Shown here in pieces: positions 23,805 through 32,940 of a stretch of DNA of 41,667 nt. The DNA is from Chitinasiproducens palmae (lineage in GTDB: Bacteria > Pseudomonadota > Gammaproteobacteria > Burkholderiales > Burkholderiaceae). Both the position numbers and the translations under genes were made by a program. Location: the NCBI RefSeq assembly GCF_900095735.1, contig NZ_FNLO01000018.1, positions 1 through 41,667 of the forward strand. Reading direction: 5' to 3'. The notes below the pieces were generated by a model. That model searched no databases and was not told the DNA's origin. It was given only the letters and a program-made list of their open reading frames with translations. The number at the start of each line of letters is the position of its first letter. The first letter of the stretch is position 1.

Positions 23805-25574
23805 TCATTCGGCCGCGGTCGCGGCCTGTTCGGCCGCCGCCTGGTCGACCCAGTGGCTGAACCGCGGTGTCTTGCCGATGCCCGGATTGAAGCAGTTGCA
23901 CGGGTCCAGCTTGCGGTAGAAGTCGCGCAACGCCGGCTTGGCCTCGTACAGATGGCCGACGTTGTGCTCGGCCGGGTATTCCGCGCCGCGCTCGTCGAGC
24001 AGGCGCCACATCGCGTGTTCGAGCGCCAGGCAGTCGACGCCTTTCCTCGCGATGTAGTCCTGGTGGAAGACATGGCAGAAGAAGTGACCGTAATACATCT
24101 TGATCGAGATGTCGCGGTCCATTTCGGGCGGGAGCGTTTCGAGCCAGTCGCGGTCGTTGCGGCGCAGCGCGATGTCGAGCGCCACGATGTCCTCCACCTC
24201 GCGCGCGTGGACGTTGCGATAGCGCACCGCGGCGCCCGCCGCGGCGAAGCGCAGTAGGAACGCCTTGCGCCCCTCGTCGTCGCTGCATTCGAAGTAGGCG
24301 GCACCGCCGCGCCCGGCCTGCTCGGCGAGAAAGGCCCGGGTCTCGTCGGCCGACGCGGCGCTCACCTTGAGCAGCAGATGATGTTCATAGCGGGCCCGGA
24401 ACTCGCGGATGCGCGGCGGCAGGTGGTCTGGAAACAGGCGGCTGAGCGCCTGCATCACGCGGTCGCTGAGGTTCGCCGGCAGGAAGCCGAGCCGATCGCA
24501 GAACGCGTCGACGCGGCTCTTGGCCGAGAAGATCGAGGGCAGTCGCGCGGTGCCGAGCCGATCGATCAGCAAGAAGGTGTCCTTGCCGTACACGTCCGCG
24601 ATGTCGAACGCGTCGCGATGCAGGTATTCCCCCGCGATCGGCACGTGCTGGAAGTGGGCGAGGACGTGACGGCGGATCTCGGTCAGGTCGCCGGCATCGT
24701 TGGTGCCGATGTAGAACACTTTCGCGCCCTTTTCCATCGGGAAGGTGTCGAGACGCACCGCGAACAGCATCAGCTTGCCCGCGCAGCCCGAGGTTTCGTA
24801 CAGGCGGCGCGGATCGGCGTTGAAGCGGGCCGGCGTATCGGCGTCGACGTCGCGCACGTGCTGCGCATACTCGCGGTCGGACGCGGCGCCGGCGCCATGC
24901 TCGATGTCGTCGTCGGTGTAGACGTGACGTTCGAGACGATCCAGCACTTCTTCCGGCGTGCCGCTCAGGCGTACGCCAAGATGGTTGACCAGGTGAAGCT
25001 GATGGTGTTCGTCGAGTTGCGCGAACAGCGCCATTTCCGTGTAGGCCGGACCCCGTTGCACCAGCGAGCCGCCCGAGTTGTTGCACACGCCGCCGAACAC
25101 CGAGGCGCCGATGCACGACGAGCCGATCACCGAGTGCGGCTCGCGGCCCAGCGGCTTCAGCGTTTGCTCAAGCTGATCCAGCGTCGCGCCTGGGAAGCAG
25201 ATCACCTGCCGGCCTTCATCGATCACGTGCAGCTTTTTCATGCGCAAGGTATTGATGATGACGACGTCGCGGTCGTAGTCGTCGCCATCGGGCGTCGAGC
25301 CGCCGGTCAATCCCGTGTTCGCCGCCTGCATGATGACGATGACGTTGGCGGCGACGCAGGCCTGCAGCACGCGCCATTGTTCGACCAGACTGCCTGGCCG
25401 GATCACCGCGACGGTCTTGCCGCTGCCGAAGCGGAAGCCGGTACGGTAGCGGCGCGTCGCCTCGTCCGCGGTCAACACCCAGCTATTGCCGACGATGGCC
25501 TGCAGGTCGGTGATGAGTTGCCGCCGCCGTTGCTCGGCGGGGAGGGTGCGGGAAGAGGCGGAGGAACTCGACAT
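23805..25574 (-). CDS. dld: Quinone-dependent D-lactate dehydrogenase
   Basis: This 589-residue FAD enzyme is of the Dld type (E. coli Dld is 571 residues). The N-terminal FAD_binding_4 domain contains MQAANTGLTGGSTPDGDDYD and FPGATLDQLEQTLKPLGREP. The central and C-terminal parts follow the membrane-binding D-lactate dehydrogenase domain, with AGEYLHRDAFDIADVYGKDT and KMYYGHFFCHVFHQDYI. It oxidises D-lactate to pyruvate at the inner face of the cytoplasmic membrane and passes electrons to quinone; association is peripheral, so the absence of helices is expected. It lies between ppc (downstream) and an IclR regulator gene (upstream), all on the minus strand. No clear ribosome binding site is seen before the ATG. 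Confidence 0.95.
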   Translation of the reverse strand: MSSSSASSRTLPAEQRRRQLITDLQAIVGNSWVLTADEATRRYRTGFRFGSGKTVAVIRPGSLVEQWRVLQACVAANVIVIMQAANTGLTGGSTPDGDDYDRDVVIINTLRMKKLHVIDEGRQVICFPGATLDQLEQTLKPLGREPHSVIGSSCIGASVFGGVCNNSGGSLVQRGPAYTEMALFAQLDEHHQLHLVNHLGVRLSGTPEEVLDRLERHVYTDDDIEHGAGAASDREYAQHVRDVDADTPARFNADPRRLYETSGCAGKLMLFAVRLDTFPMEKGAKVFYIGTNDAGDLTEIRRHVLAHFQHVPIAGEYLHRDAFDIADVYGKDTFLLIDRLGTARLPSIFSAKSRVDAFCDRLGFLPANLSDRVMQALSRLFPDHLPPRIREFRARYEHHLLLKVSAASADETRAFLAEQAGRGGAAYFECSDDEGRKAFLLRFAAAGAAVRYRNVHAREVEDIVALDIALRRNDRDWLETLPPEMDRDISIKMYYGHFFCHVFHQDYIARKGVDCLALEHAMWRLLDERGAEYPAEHNVGHLYEAKPALRDFYRKLDPCNCFNPGIGKTPRFSHWVDQAAAEQAATAAE

Positions 25575-25727
25575 GGCGATCGTTTGACGGGAAGGGAAGC
25601 GATGCGCAGCGTTGCACGGGCAGGCTGCGCGACTTTACCGAATTAACGGCGCGGCGCAAACATGGCGCGCCGCGGAAGTTTGCGGCCGACGGGCTGCCGG
25701 ACCGACGGAGCGGCGCCCGCGCACGCG

Positions 25728-26567
25728 TCAGCGCTTGCGCGGCGTCGGCTCGGCGCGCACGGCCGCGGCTTCGCGCAAGCGGGTTTCGAGACGCTGCGCC
25801 TCGTCCTGCAACTGCTTGCCGAGCTCGACCTGGCGCGCGGCCGGCAGACGGGATTCGACCGCGGCAATGCTCAGGGCACCGACCACCTCGCCTTGCGGCG
25901 AGTGCACGGCGACGCCCACGCCCCACGAACCTGCCACGACGCCGCCCTCGTTGACCGAGTAGCCGCGCGCGCGCGTCTGCGCAACCGCCGCGCGCAGCGT
26001 GTCCGGAGCAAACGTTGGGTAGGTGCTGTCGAGCAGCGCGCGATTGGCATTCAGGCAGCGTTCGATGTCCTCGTCGTCCAATGCCGCGAGCATCGCCAGA
26101 CTGCCGGCGCCCACGCCCAGCGGATGACGCGTGCCCGGCATCAGCACGTGCGTTTTCAACGGGAAATCGCCGTCGGCGCGGCTCACGCAGACCGCGAAGA
26201 CATCGCTGCGCACCGAGAAGAACGCGGAATCGCCGCATGCATGTGCAAGCCGGGCGACGGCGTCGCCGGTCGCGCGTCCGAGACCGAAGCGCTCGTTTGC
26301 GATGCTGCCCAGGACCTGGCATTCGGGACCGACGAAATAGCGCAGGCTCTGCCGGTCCTGTTCGATCATCCCCTCCGCGATTAGCGCCAGCAGCAGCCGA
26401 TGCGCGGTGGCCTTGTTCAGTTGGGTCTCGCGGGTGACCTGCGCCAGGCTGATGCCGGCGGCGCGGCTGCGCGCAACGGCCCGTAGCACGCGAAACGCGC
26501 GCGCCACCGCCTGCGTGCCCGGCACGGCTTCACTGGCCGCGTCCTGGGGTCCATACTGTGAAGCCAT
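25728..26567 (-). CDS. IclR family transcriptional regulator
   Basis: This 279-residue protein has an N-terminal winged helix (GISLAQVTRETQLNKATAHR LLLALI, about residues 40-65, shown here in two parts) and a C-terminal IclR effector domain with the conserved HPLGVGAGSLAMLAAL and GYSVNEGGVVAGSWGVGVAV segments. IclR proteins respond to small organic acids and control adjacent catabolic operons. The gene is upstream of dld and ppc on the same strand (153 bp from dld), so a role in lactate or central carbon control is possible but not shown. The ATG at 26567 is chosen; an ATG at 26612 would add 15 residues. An AT-rich stretch with TTGTATTACA at about 26664-26673 is the likely promoter region. 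Confidence 0.87.
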   Translation of the reverse strand: MASQYGPQDAASEAVPGTQAVARAFRVLRAVARSRAAGISLAQVTRETQLNKATAHRLLLALIAEGMIEQDRQSLRYFVGPECQVLGSIANERFGLGRATGDAVARLAHACGDSAFFSVRSDVFAVCVSRADGDFPLKTHVLMPGTRHPLGVGAGSLAMLAALDDEDIERCLNANRALLDSTYPTFAPDTLRAAVAQTRARGYSVNEGGVVAGSWGVGVAVHSPQGEVVGALSIAAVESRLPAARQVELGKQLQDEAQRLETRLREAAAVRAEPTPRKR

Positions 26568-26944
26568 GAGAGCGTTCCGTGGAGCGCGGGACCGAGCGAA
26601 ACGATCAGCCATCAGGCATCGCGTACGTCGGGCGCCGACCGTGGCGTAGGTGAATCGGCTCACACTGTAATACAACATTGGCGTTGCCGGAAGCCGCGCG
26701 GGCCGCGCCAGCGCTTGATCAGCGCGGCCATGGCGGCCGCGCTGCCGCGCCCGTCGGAACGGCGAGGCGCGCGACCGCACGGCAGGAAACCGGTCATCGG
26801 TCACGCCGGCTGCGCGCCGCGCCGATGCCCGGCGGCGGCACTCGGAGCACTCGCGGGCCTCGCCCCGGCGGGGGCTGCGAGAGTAGGCGTGGCGGGCTCC
26901 TGTCTGGCGCGCGCCGCCGGCGCGGTGCGCGCGACCGTTGCCGC
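26568..26944. other. 377-bp intergenic region before the IclR gene
   Basis: I see no gene. Read on the minus strand, the part nearest the IclR gene holds the only AT-rich patch (about 26655-26690, with TTGTATTACA), a likely promoter. The rest (26700-26944) is GC-rich spacer after the chemoreceptor stop, without an obvious terminator. Confidence 0.4.
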
Positions 26945-28627
26945 TCAGGCGCGAGCCAGTCGGAAGCGGGAAAACAGACGTTTCAGCGCCTGGGTCTGGT
27001 CGTCGAGCGACCGCGCGGCGGCACTGGCCTGCTCGACCAGGGCGGCGTTCTGCTGCGTGCTCGCGTCCATCTGCGCCACTGCATGACCCATTCCCTCGAT
27101 GCCGGCGCTTTGTTCGGCCGAGGCGGACGAGATCGCGGCGATGATCTCGGTGACCCGTCGCGTCGCGTCGACGACTTCATGCATCGTATCGCCGGCTTCC
27201 TGGGCGAGCGCGCCGCCTGCGTCGGTGCGTGCGAGCGATGCGTCGATCAAGGTTTTGATCTCTTTCGCGGCCGCCGCGCTGCGCTGCGCCAGCGAGCGGA
27301 CTTCGCCGGCAACCACCGAGAAGCCGCGTCCTTCCTCGCCGGCGCGCGCCGCTTCGACCGCCGCGTTCAGGGCAAGGATGTTGGTCTGGAACGCGATGCC
27401 TTCGATGACGCCGGTGATGTCGGCGATGCTGTGTGCGCTCTGGCTGATGTCGCCCATCGTCGCGACCACCCGCGCCACCGCGGTACCACCCCGCTGTGCA
27501 ATGGCCGAGGCGTTTTCGGCGAGCCGGCTCGCCTCCCGCGCGTGGTCCGCGTTCTGCCGAACGGTGGTGGTCAACTGCGCCATGCTGCTGGCCGTGCGTT
27601 CCAGCGACACCGCCTGTTCCTCGGTGCGCCGCGACAGGTCCAGGTTGCCGGCCGAGATCTCGCCCGAGGCGGCCGCGATGGCTTCGGCGCTGCTCGCCAC
27701 TTCGCCGACCATGACCGACAGACCGCGCTGCATTTCGCTCAGCGCATGAAGCAGGCTCGAACTGTCGCCGCGCCGCAGGCCGATCGGCCGGTCCAGCTCA
27801 CCGCCGGCGATCCGCCGCGCGATTTCCATCGCGTGGACCGGCTCGCCGCCCAGTTGCGCGGTCAGGCGCCGCACGACCCATTCACTGACCACCAGGGCGC
27901 CGACGATCAGCGCGGCGGTGATGGCCGCGATCAGCAGGAAGGACGTGCGAAAGATCGACATCGAGGCTTCCATCGTCGTTCTGGCGGTGGCGCCGCTGCG
28001 TGTCACCAACTCGTCGACGCGCTTTTCCAGCTTGCCGGTCTCGACCAGCAGCGAGACGTCCTGGGTGCCGACTCGCCAGCTCATCTGCGACGGATCGAGC
28101 GGTTGTTCCCTGACCAGCTTGACGAACGCCCGCAGATTGTCGCGCCATGTCGCGACTGCCGACGCGAAGGCGCGTTGCAGCGCGTCCCCATCGCCGGCCG
28201 AGGTGCCGGCCCGCCCTGTCGCGCCGGAGTATCGGCGCAGCGTCGTCAAGGCTTCTGACAGGCCGTCCAGATCGCGCTCGATGTCGGCCGCCAGTTCGTC
28301 GCGTTCCTTCGCGGTCGTCGCGGTGACCAACATCTTCTGCGAGCGGCTGGCGCGCAACAGATAGCCGCGCGCCTGTTCGGCCGCACGGCTGGCCACGTGG
28401 CCGTGATCGTAGATCGACTGCGCCGACAGGCTCAGGCGGTCGATCTGCCACAGCGCGAAACCCCCGATCGCCAGCGCGCCGCACAACAGAATCGCGAACG
28501 CCAGGCGCAACGTGGTCTTTACCGAGAGGCGCACGGACAGTCCGCGGCGCCATCGCGTGTTGCGCGGCGATGGCGCCGCGTTGGCGTGCACACCCAGGAC
28601 TGCGCGTGGTACGGCTCCTGTTTCCAT
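26945..28627 (-). CDS. Methyl-accepting chemotaxis protein
   Basis: This 560-residue chemoreceptor has one transmembrane helix near residues 40-60, a periplasmic helical domain of about 165 residues resembling the Tar-type four-helix ligand domain (4HB_MCP), a second helix at about 230-252, a HAMP domain ([16 protein letters not shown]) and a cytoplasmic coiled-coil signalling domain. The hairpin tip that contacts CheA and CheW is intact ([20 protein letters not shown], then [19 protein letters not shown]). There is no C-terminal NWETF-like pentapeptide; it ends SRFRLARA, so adaptation enzymes would need other docking sites. The N-terminus has 35 extra residues before helix 1. No che genes are adjacent. 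The ATG follows GGGGATCACC. The ligand is unknown. Confidence 0.92.
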   Translation of the reverse strand: METGAVPRAVLGVHANAAPSPRNTRWRRGLSVRLSVKTTLRLAFAILLCGALAIGGFALWQIDRLSLSAQSIYDHGHVASRAAEQARGYLLRASRSQKMLVTATTAKERDELAADIERDLDGLSEALTTLRRYSGATGRAGTSAGDGDALQRAFASAVATWRDNLRAFVKLVREQPLDPSQMSWRVGTQDVSLLVETGKLEKRVDELVTRSGATARTTMEASMSIFRTSFLLIAAITAALIVGALVVSEWVVRRLTAQLGGEPVHAMEIARRIAGGELDRPIGLRRGDSSSLLHALSEMQRGLSVMVGEVASSAEAIAAASGEISAGNLDLSRRTEEQAVSLERTASSMAQLTTTVRQNADHAREASRLAENASAIAQRGGTAVARVVATMGDISQSAHSIADITGVIEGIAFQTNILALNAAVEAARAGEEGRGFSVVAGEVRSLAQRSAAAAKEIKTLIDASLARTDAGGALAQEAGDTMHEVVDATRRVTEIIAAISSASAEQSAGIEGMGHAVAQMDASTQQNAALVEQASAAARSLDDQTQALKRLFSRFRLARA

Positions 28628-28837
28628 AGGTGATCCCCTTGGAGACGGCGCGCACGGGTGGCGTGACCGCGCCGCATGGTTGTTCCATGGTCAACGGTCG
28701 CGCCGGGCAAATCTTGAGCGGCCAGGGCGCAGTGCGGTGGCACGCCGTCGCGGCGGCCCTGCCGACCCGCGCGCCTGGCCGCGCGCGGGTGGCTGGCCAC
28801 GGCTCGGCAGAGAATCTCTCAGACGGTCCACAATTTG

Positions 28838-28865
28838 ATCCAATGGTTTTCCCTTGGTATTGGAT
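28838..28865. promoter_or_regulatory. Inverted repeat ATCCAAT-N14-ATTGGAT, possible operator
   Basis: Two perfect 7-bp arms are spaced by 14 bp, so their centres are 21 bp (two helical turns) apart. They lie about 110 bp before the thiolase start. The spacing places both arms on the same DNA face, as for a dimeric regulator. No regulator gene is adjacent, so the binding protein is unknown. Confidence 0.4.
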
Positions 28866-28932
28866 TGCAGACGTTGAAACGTTGCGGTTATTGGTTTCTA
28901 ATCGAGAAATGCAGTGATCCTAGGGTTCACAA

Positions 28933-28938
28933 TATAAA
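28933..28938 (+). promoter_or_regulatory. Candidate -10 element of the thiolase unit
   Basis: TATAAA lies 35 bp before the thiolase ATG within an AT-rich stretch. The region 17 bp upstream has only a weak -35 match (TGCAGT), so activation by a regulator is likely. Confidence 0.35.
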
Positions 28939-28972
28939 ACGATGCGAGCGAGCTTCGCATCCGGGAGCGAAC

Positions 28973-30139
28973 ATGAGTGCATCAATCATCGGTTGGAGCC
29001 ATCTGCCCTTCGGCAAGATCGACGCGCTGGAAGTCGAGGACATGATCGCGCGCACCGCGAGCGAGGCGCTGTCCCATGCGGGCATCGACGCCACGCAGGT
29101 CGATTCGGTCCACGTCGGACATTTCAACGGCGGCTTCAACTATCAGGACTTTCCTTCGGCGTTGGTGTTCAACGCCTTGCCCGAATTGCGCTTTGCCAGC
29201 ACCGTGCGTTGCGAGAACGCCTGCGCAACCGGCTCGGCGGCCGTGTACTCGGCACTCGACGCGATCGCCGCCGGGCGCTCGCGCTGCGCGCTGGTAATCG
29301 GCGTGGAGAAGATGAGCAGCCAACCGACCGCGACGGTCGGCGAGATCCTGCAGAAGTGCTCGTACGCGAAGGAGGAAGCCGGCGTGCCGGGCGGCTTCGC
29401 GGGCATCTTCGGCGGCATCGCGCAGGCCTACTTCGATCGCTACGGCGATCAGTCGGATGCGCTTGCCGCGATCGCCGCGAAGAATCATGCGAACGGCGTC
29501 GCCAATCCGTATGCGCACATGCGCCGCGATTTCGGCTACGACTTCTGCCGCACGCCGTCGGAAAAGAACCCGATCGTGGCGGGCCCGCTCAAGCGGACCG
29601 ATTGCTCGCTGATCTCGGACGGCGCCGCCGCGCTGATCATCGTGTCGGACGATCTGGCGCGCGAGGCGGCGCGTTCGATCGCCTTCCGCAGCGCCGTGCA
29701 GATCAGCGATTTTCTGCCCCTGTCGCGCCGCGACCCGACCGAATTCGCGGGCGCGCGCATCGCGTGGCAGCGCGGGCTGGCCGACGCGAAACTGACGCTG
29801 GACGATCTGTCGTTGGTCGAGACCCACGACTGCTTCACGATCGCGGAACTGATCGAATACGAAGCGATGGGCCTGGCCGAGCGTGGTCAGGGCGCCAAGG
29901 TGATCCTCGACGGCGTGAGCCGCAAGGATGGCCGCCTGCCAATCAACCCGTCGGGTGGTCTCAAATCGAAGGGGCATCCGATCGGCGCAACCGGCGTATC
30001 GATGCACGTGATGGCCGCGATGCAGCTGGCCGGCGAGGCGGGCGACATGCAGGTTCCGGACGCGCGGCTGGCGGGCGTGTTCAACATGGGCGGCGCCGCG
30101 GTGACCAACTATCTGAGCGTGCTCGAGCGCCGCCAGTAA
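28973..30139 (+). CDS. Thiolase family acetyl-CoA acetyltransferase (SCP-x-like)
   Basis: This is a 388-residue thiolase. The nucleophilic Cys is in ENACATGSAA (about residue 83). The conserved His sits in the C-terminal LKSKGHPIGATG (about residue 333), and a further HDCFTIAELIEYEAMGL segment lies near residue 285. The spacing and the HDCFT motif place it in the SCP-x / nondecarboxylating thiolase group used for acyl-CoA and sterol-like side chains rather than the classic FadA or PhaA type. It should cleave or condense a 3-ketoacyl-CoA. The ATG at 28973 follows GGGAGCGAAC. The acyl-CoA ligase gene starts 43 bp downstream, so the pair likely activates and shortens a carboxylic acid. Confidence 0.88.
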   Translation: MSASIIGWSHLPFGKIDALEVEDMIARTASEALSHAGIDATQVDSVHVGHFNGGFNYQDFPSALVFNALPELRFASTVRCENACATGSAAVYSALDAIAAGRSRCALVIGVEKMSSQPTATVGEILQKCSYAKEEAGVPGGFAGIFGGIAQAYFDRYGDQSDALAAIAAKNHANGVANPYAHMRRDFGYDFCRTPSEKNPIVAGPLKRTDCSLISDGAAALIIVSDDLAREAARSIAFRSAVQISDFLPLSRRDPTEFAGARIAWQRGLADAKLTLDDLSLVETHDCFTIAELIEYEAMGLAERGQGAKVILDGVSRKDGRLPINPSGGLKSKGHPIGATGVSMHVMAAMQLAGEAGDMQVPDARLAGVFNMGGAAVTNYLSVLERRQ

Positions 30140-30182
30140 GGCCCCAGGCGATGCGGCCCACGACCACGAAAAAGGAGACACG

Positions 30183-31775
30183 ATGCTGACCACCGTCATG
30201 AATCTCGGCGATCTGCTGAGCAACAACGCCCGCCGGCTCGGCGATGCGCCCGGCTTCATCCTGCGCGAGCGCAGCCATACCTGGGCCGAGATCAACCAGC
30301 GCGTCGACGCCGTGGCGGGCGCGCTGCGCGAGCTCGGCGTCGGCAAGGGCGACCGCATCCTGGTCCACTCGCGCAACAACCTGCCGCTGTTCGAAAGCGC
30401 CTGGGTCGCGTTCAAGCTCGGCGCGGTGTGGGTGCCGACCAATTTCCGCATCGCCCCGCCGGAGGCCGCCTACCTGGGCAGCTCCAGCGGCGCCAGCGTG
30501 ATGATCTACGACCGGGGTTTCGAACCGTACGTGGATGCGGTCCGGGCAGCGTCGCCGGCGCTCAAGCACGTGCTGGCGATCGGCACGCCGCGGGACGGCG
30601 AACACGCGTACGAGACGTTGGCCGCGGCCCGTCGCGAGCAGCCGTTCGCGTCCGCCGAGGTCGACCGGGACGATCCGCTCTGGTTCTTCTACACGTCGGG
30701 CACCACCGGGCTGCCGAAGGCGGGCACGCTGACCCATGGCCAGATGGCCTTCGTGGTCAACAATCATCTGGCGGACCTGATGCCCGGCGTGACCCACGAG
30801 TCGCGCTCGCTGGTGGTTGCGCCGCTGTCGCACGGCGCCGGCATCCACGCGATCGTCAATGCCGCGCGCGGCGCCGCGAGCGTGCTGCCCGGCGGCGAGC
30901 GCCTCGACGCCGACGAAGCGTGGGCGCTGGTCGAAGCGCATCGCGTCGACAACATGTTCACGGTCCCGACCATCGTGAAAATGCTGACCGAGGATGCGGC
31001 GGTGGATCGCTACGACCACAGCTCGCTGAAATACGTGATCTACGCCGGGGCCCCGATGTACCGCGCCGATCAGAAGCATGCATTGCGCAAGCTCGGGCGC
31101 GTGCTCGTGCAGTACTACGGACTTGGAGAAGTGACCGGCAACATCACCGTGCTGCCGCCCTGGCTGCACGACGAGGACGACGCGTCGTTCGGCCGGGTTG
31201 GAAGCTGCGGCTACGCGCGCACGGGCATCGACATCGCAATCCTCGACGCGGCTGGCCAGCGTCTCGCGCCGTTCGAGACCGGCGAGATCTGCGTGCGCGG
31301 CCCGGCCGTGTTCATCGGCTACGACAACAACGAGAAAGCGAACGAGAAGGCGTTCAAGCACGGCTGGTTCCACACCGGCGACCTGGGCCATCTGGATCGC
31401 GAGGGCTTCCTTTACATCACCGGCCGCGAGTCCGACATGTACATTTCGGGCGGCTCGAATGTCTATCCGCGCGAGGTCGAGGAAGCATTGCTGATGCACG
31501 ACGCGGTTCGCGAGGTCGCGGTGCTCGGCATGCCCGATCCGAAGTGGGGCGAGGCTGGCGTCGCGGTCGTCGTCTGCCGGGAGGGCGCCGCCCAGCCGGA
31601 CGAGCAGACCCTGCTCGATCATCTGGCGCCGCGCCTCGCGCGCTACAAGTGGCCGAAGCGCTTCGTGTTCTGGGACGCATTGCCGAAGTCGGCCTATGGC
31701 AAGATCACGAAGAAGGACATTCGTGCCTTGCTCAACGAGACCGAGCAGCCGGCGCAGCAGGTCGAGCCGGCCTGA
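30183..31775 (+). CDS. AMP-forming acyl-CoA synthetase
   Basis: This 530-residue ANL-superfamily ligase has the P-loop-like motif YTSGTTGLPKAG (about residues 169-180), the acceptor region YYGLGEVTG, the hinge motif GWFHTGDLG (about residue 395), GRESDMYISGGSNVYPREVE and the C-terminal catalytic Lys in KSAYGKITKKD. It forms an acyl-adenylate and then the CoA thioester. The length and motifs fit medium/long-chain or aromatic acid ligases; the substrate is not decided by sequence. AAGGAG is seven bases before the ATG. It is the second gene after the thiolase, and no further beta-oxidation genes follow. A hairpin at 31784-31810 ends the unit. Confidence 0.9.
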   Translation: MLTTVMNLGDLLSNNARRLGDAPGFILRERSHTWAEINQRVDAVAGALRELGVGKGDRILVHSRNNLPLFESAWVAFKLGAVWVPTNFRIAPPEAAYLGSSSGASVMIYDRGFEPYVDAVRAASPALKHVLAIGTPRDGEHAYETLAAARREQPFASAEVDRDDPLWFFYTSGTTGLPKAGTLTHGQMAFVVNNHLADLMPGVTHESRSLVVAPLSHGAGIHAIVNAARGAASVLPGGERLDADEAWALVEAHRVDNMFTVPTIVKMLTEDAAVDRYDHSSLKYVIYAGAPMYRADQKHALRKLGRVLVQYYGLGEVTGNITVLPPWLHDEDDASFGRVGSCGYARTGIDIAILDAAGQRLAPFETGEICVRGPAVFIGYDNNEKANEKAFKHGWFHTGDLGHLDREGFLYITGRESDMYISGGSNVYPREVEEALLMHDAVREVAVLGMPDPKWGEAGVAVVVCREGAAQPDEQTLLDHLAPRLARYKWPKRFVFWDALPKSAYGKITKKDIRALLNETEQPAQQVEPA

Positions 31776-31783
31776 CGCGCCGT

Positions 31784-31810
31784 CCCCCGCGCCAGCGCAT
31801 CACGCGGGGG
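31784..31810 (+). terminator. Hairpin after the thiolase-ligase unit
   Basis: CCCCCGCG pairs with CGCGGGGG across an 11-base loop, nine bases after the ligase stop. There is no T tract, but the stem is all G-C and in the right place between convergent genes. Confidence 0.45.
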
Positions 31811-31944
31811 CTGCGCGACGGCCGCCAACGCACCGTCCGCATGACGCGGAGCCATTGTCGCGGGCGGCGAACAGTGGCCGCACGTGGCCGCAGGCCGTGG
31901 TGCATGATGCCGCCGACTTGCCTCGGCTTCAGCGTGTCAGCGTG

Positions 31945-32589
31945 TCAGCGTATCGAGTGGGGCCGCCGCGCGGTCGCCACCGTGTGTTTGTGTTTCATGC
32001 GCCGGCGATACCACAGCGTCCACCACGCAAGCGCACCGTAGATGCCGTACGAGATCGCTGGCGACACGGCCAGATAGCGGTCCACGGGCCAGTGCCACGC
32101 CAGCCACGCGCGCAGCAGGTTCTCGCCGGTCAGGCCGATTCCCCAGACCAGCGTCATCAGCCGGATCGACCGCCTGAAACCCGGCTGGGCATCCCACAAC
32201 TGCTCGAACCGGGCCGCGCCGCCGTCCATCTCGCGCGCCACGGTGGCCCGCCCAAGATGGAAGACCAGCGGGCGCGGCATCATCAGCGACAGGAGGAAGG
32301 CGAGGCCGATCGCGCCGGACGCGAGCGACTCGCGCATCAGCAGCAGGCGTGGGCTGCCGCCCAGTGCCAGGGCCAGCAGCGACGCCGCGATGCCGATCAC
32401 GACGAGCGCGCTGAGCGCATCGAGCCGCCGGTTGCGCGCGAATTCCCAGATCGCCCACAGCACCGGCGGCAACGCCGAGAGCAGCAATGCATCACGGCTG
32501 CCGAGCGGACCAACGGCCAGCTTGTAGAGCAGCCATGGCAGGCCGAAATTGACCAGCACTTCGAGCAGCAGTCCACGGCGTGGTTTCAT
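31945..32589 (-). CDS. VC0807 family membrane protein
   Basis: This 214-residue polytopic membrane protein has about six helices. The opening VNFGLPWLLYKLA, then LLSALPPVLWAIWEFARNRR and GGSPRLLLMRESLASGAIGL, match the VC0807 family, whose function is unknown and which has a distant likeness to septation protein A. The ATG at 32589 gives a normal N-terminus (MKPRRGLLLEVLVNFG). The frame continues open upstream only because it runs through the 11-bp tandem repeat at 32620-32685, which begins 31 bp before this ATG. No strong ribosome binding site is seen. It converges on the acyl-CoA ligase gene. Confidence 0.8.
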   Translation of the reverse strand: MKPRRGLLLEVLVNFGLPWLLYKLAVGPLGSRDALLLSALPPVLWAIWEFARNRRLDALSALVVIGIAASLLALALGGSPRLLLMRESLASGAIGLAFLLSLMMPRPLVFHLGRATVAREMDGGAARFEQLWDAQPGFRRSIRLMTLVWGIGLTGENLLRAWLAWHWPVDRYLAVSPAISYGIYGALAWWTLWYRRRMKHKHTVATARRPHSIR

Positions 32590-32619
32590 GATCGCGAGAG
32601 ATTGAATGCCGACGGGAGA

Positions 32620-32685
32620 GGCGGCGACAAGGCGGCGACAAGGCGGCGACAGGGCGGCGACAAGGCAGCGACAGGGCGGCGACAA
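32620..32685. repeat. Six tandem copies of an 11-bp unit (GGCGGCGACAA)
   Basis: The units are contiguous and nearly identical; changes are A to G at the last position (third and fifth copies) and G to A at position 4 (fifth copy). The array ends 31 bp upstream of the VC0807-family ATG, in the place of its promoter or leader. Because 11 bp is close to one helical turn, gain or loss of units would keep flanking sites on nearly the same DNA face. Confidence 0.9.
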
Positions 32686-32825
32686 GGTGGGACGCGGGCC
32701 CGGCGTGCAAGGGCGTTGATGCAACGACGTCGGCGGCGCGTCGTCACCGCGTGTGCGATGCCAATGCCGAATCATCGCGCGAGCGCGGCCGGAAGACGAG
32801 CGGTGCGGGTCGGAAATGCGTCAGG

Positions 32826-32869
32826 AACACGTCCCGAGCACGTCCCGAGCACGTCCAGAATACGTACGG
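32826..32869. repeat. Four degenerate 11-bp units (AGCACGTCCCG)
   Basis: Copies read AACACGTCCCG, AGCACGTCCCG, AGCACGTCCAG and AATACGTACGG. The period is the same as in the array 140 bp to the left, but the unit is unrelated. The stretch is intergenic, downstream of the DUF1345 gene. Confidence 0.75.
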
Positions 32870-32940
32870 ATGCCGCACGTGGCGTGCACTGATGCACGGC
32901 CGAGCCGACCGTCGTCGCCGGCCGACGGCATCGGGCGAGG

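Larger units (their letters stand above)
28628..28972. other. 345-bp divergent intergenic region with an AT-rich promoter zone
   Basis: No gene is seen. The half nearest the chemoreceptor is GC-rich. From 28825 to 28945 the composition shifts sharply to AT-rich and includes the inverted repeat at 28838-28865, a direct ACGTTGAAACGTTG motif (28871-28884) and TATAAA at 28933-28938. This is the probable control region of the thiolase-ligase unit. Confidence 0.5.

Noticed and set aside
28835-28972. N-terminal extension of the thiolase by 46 codons
   Set aside because: The stretch is AT-rich, contains promoter-like and inverted-repeat sequence, and does not resemble thiolase N-termini. The ATG at 28973 has its own ribosome binding site.
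32620-32685. CRISPR array
   Set aside because: The units are contiguous 11-mers without spacers, so it is a simple tandem repeat.
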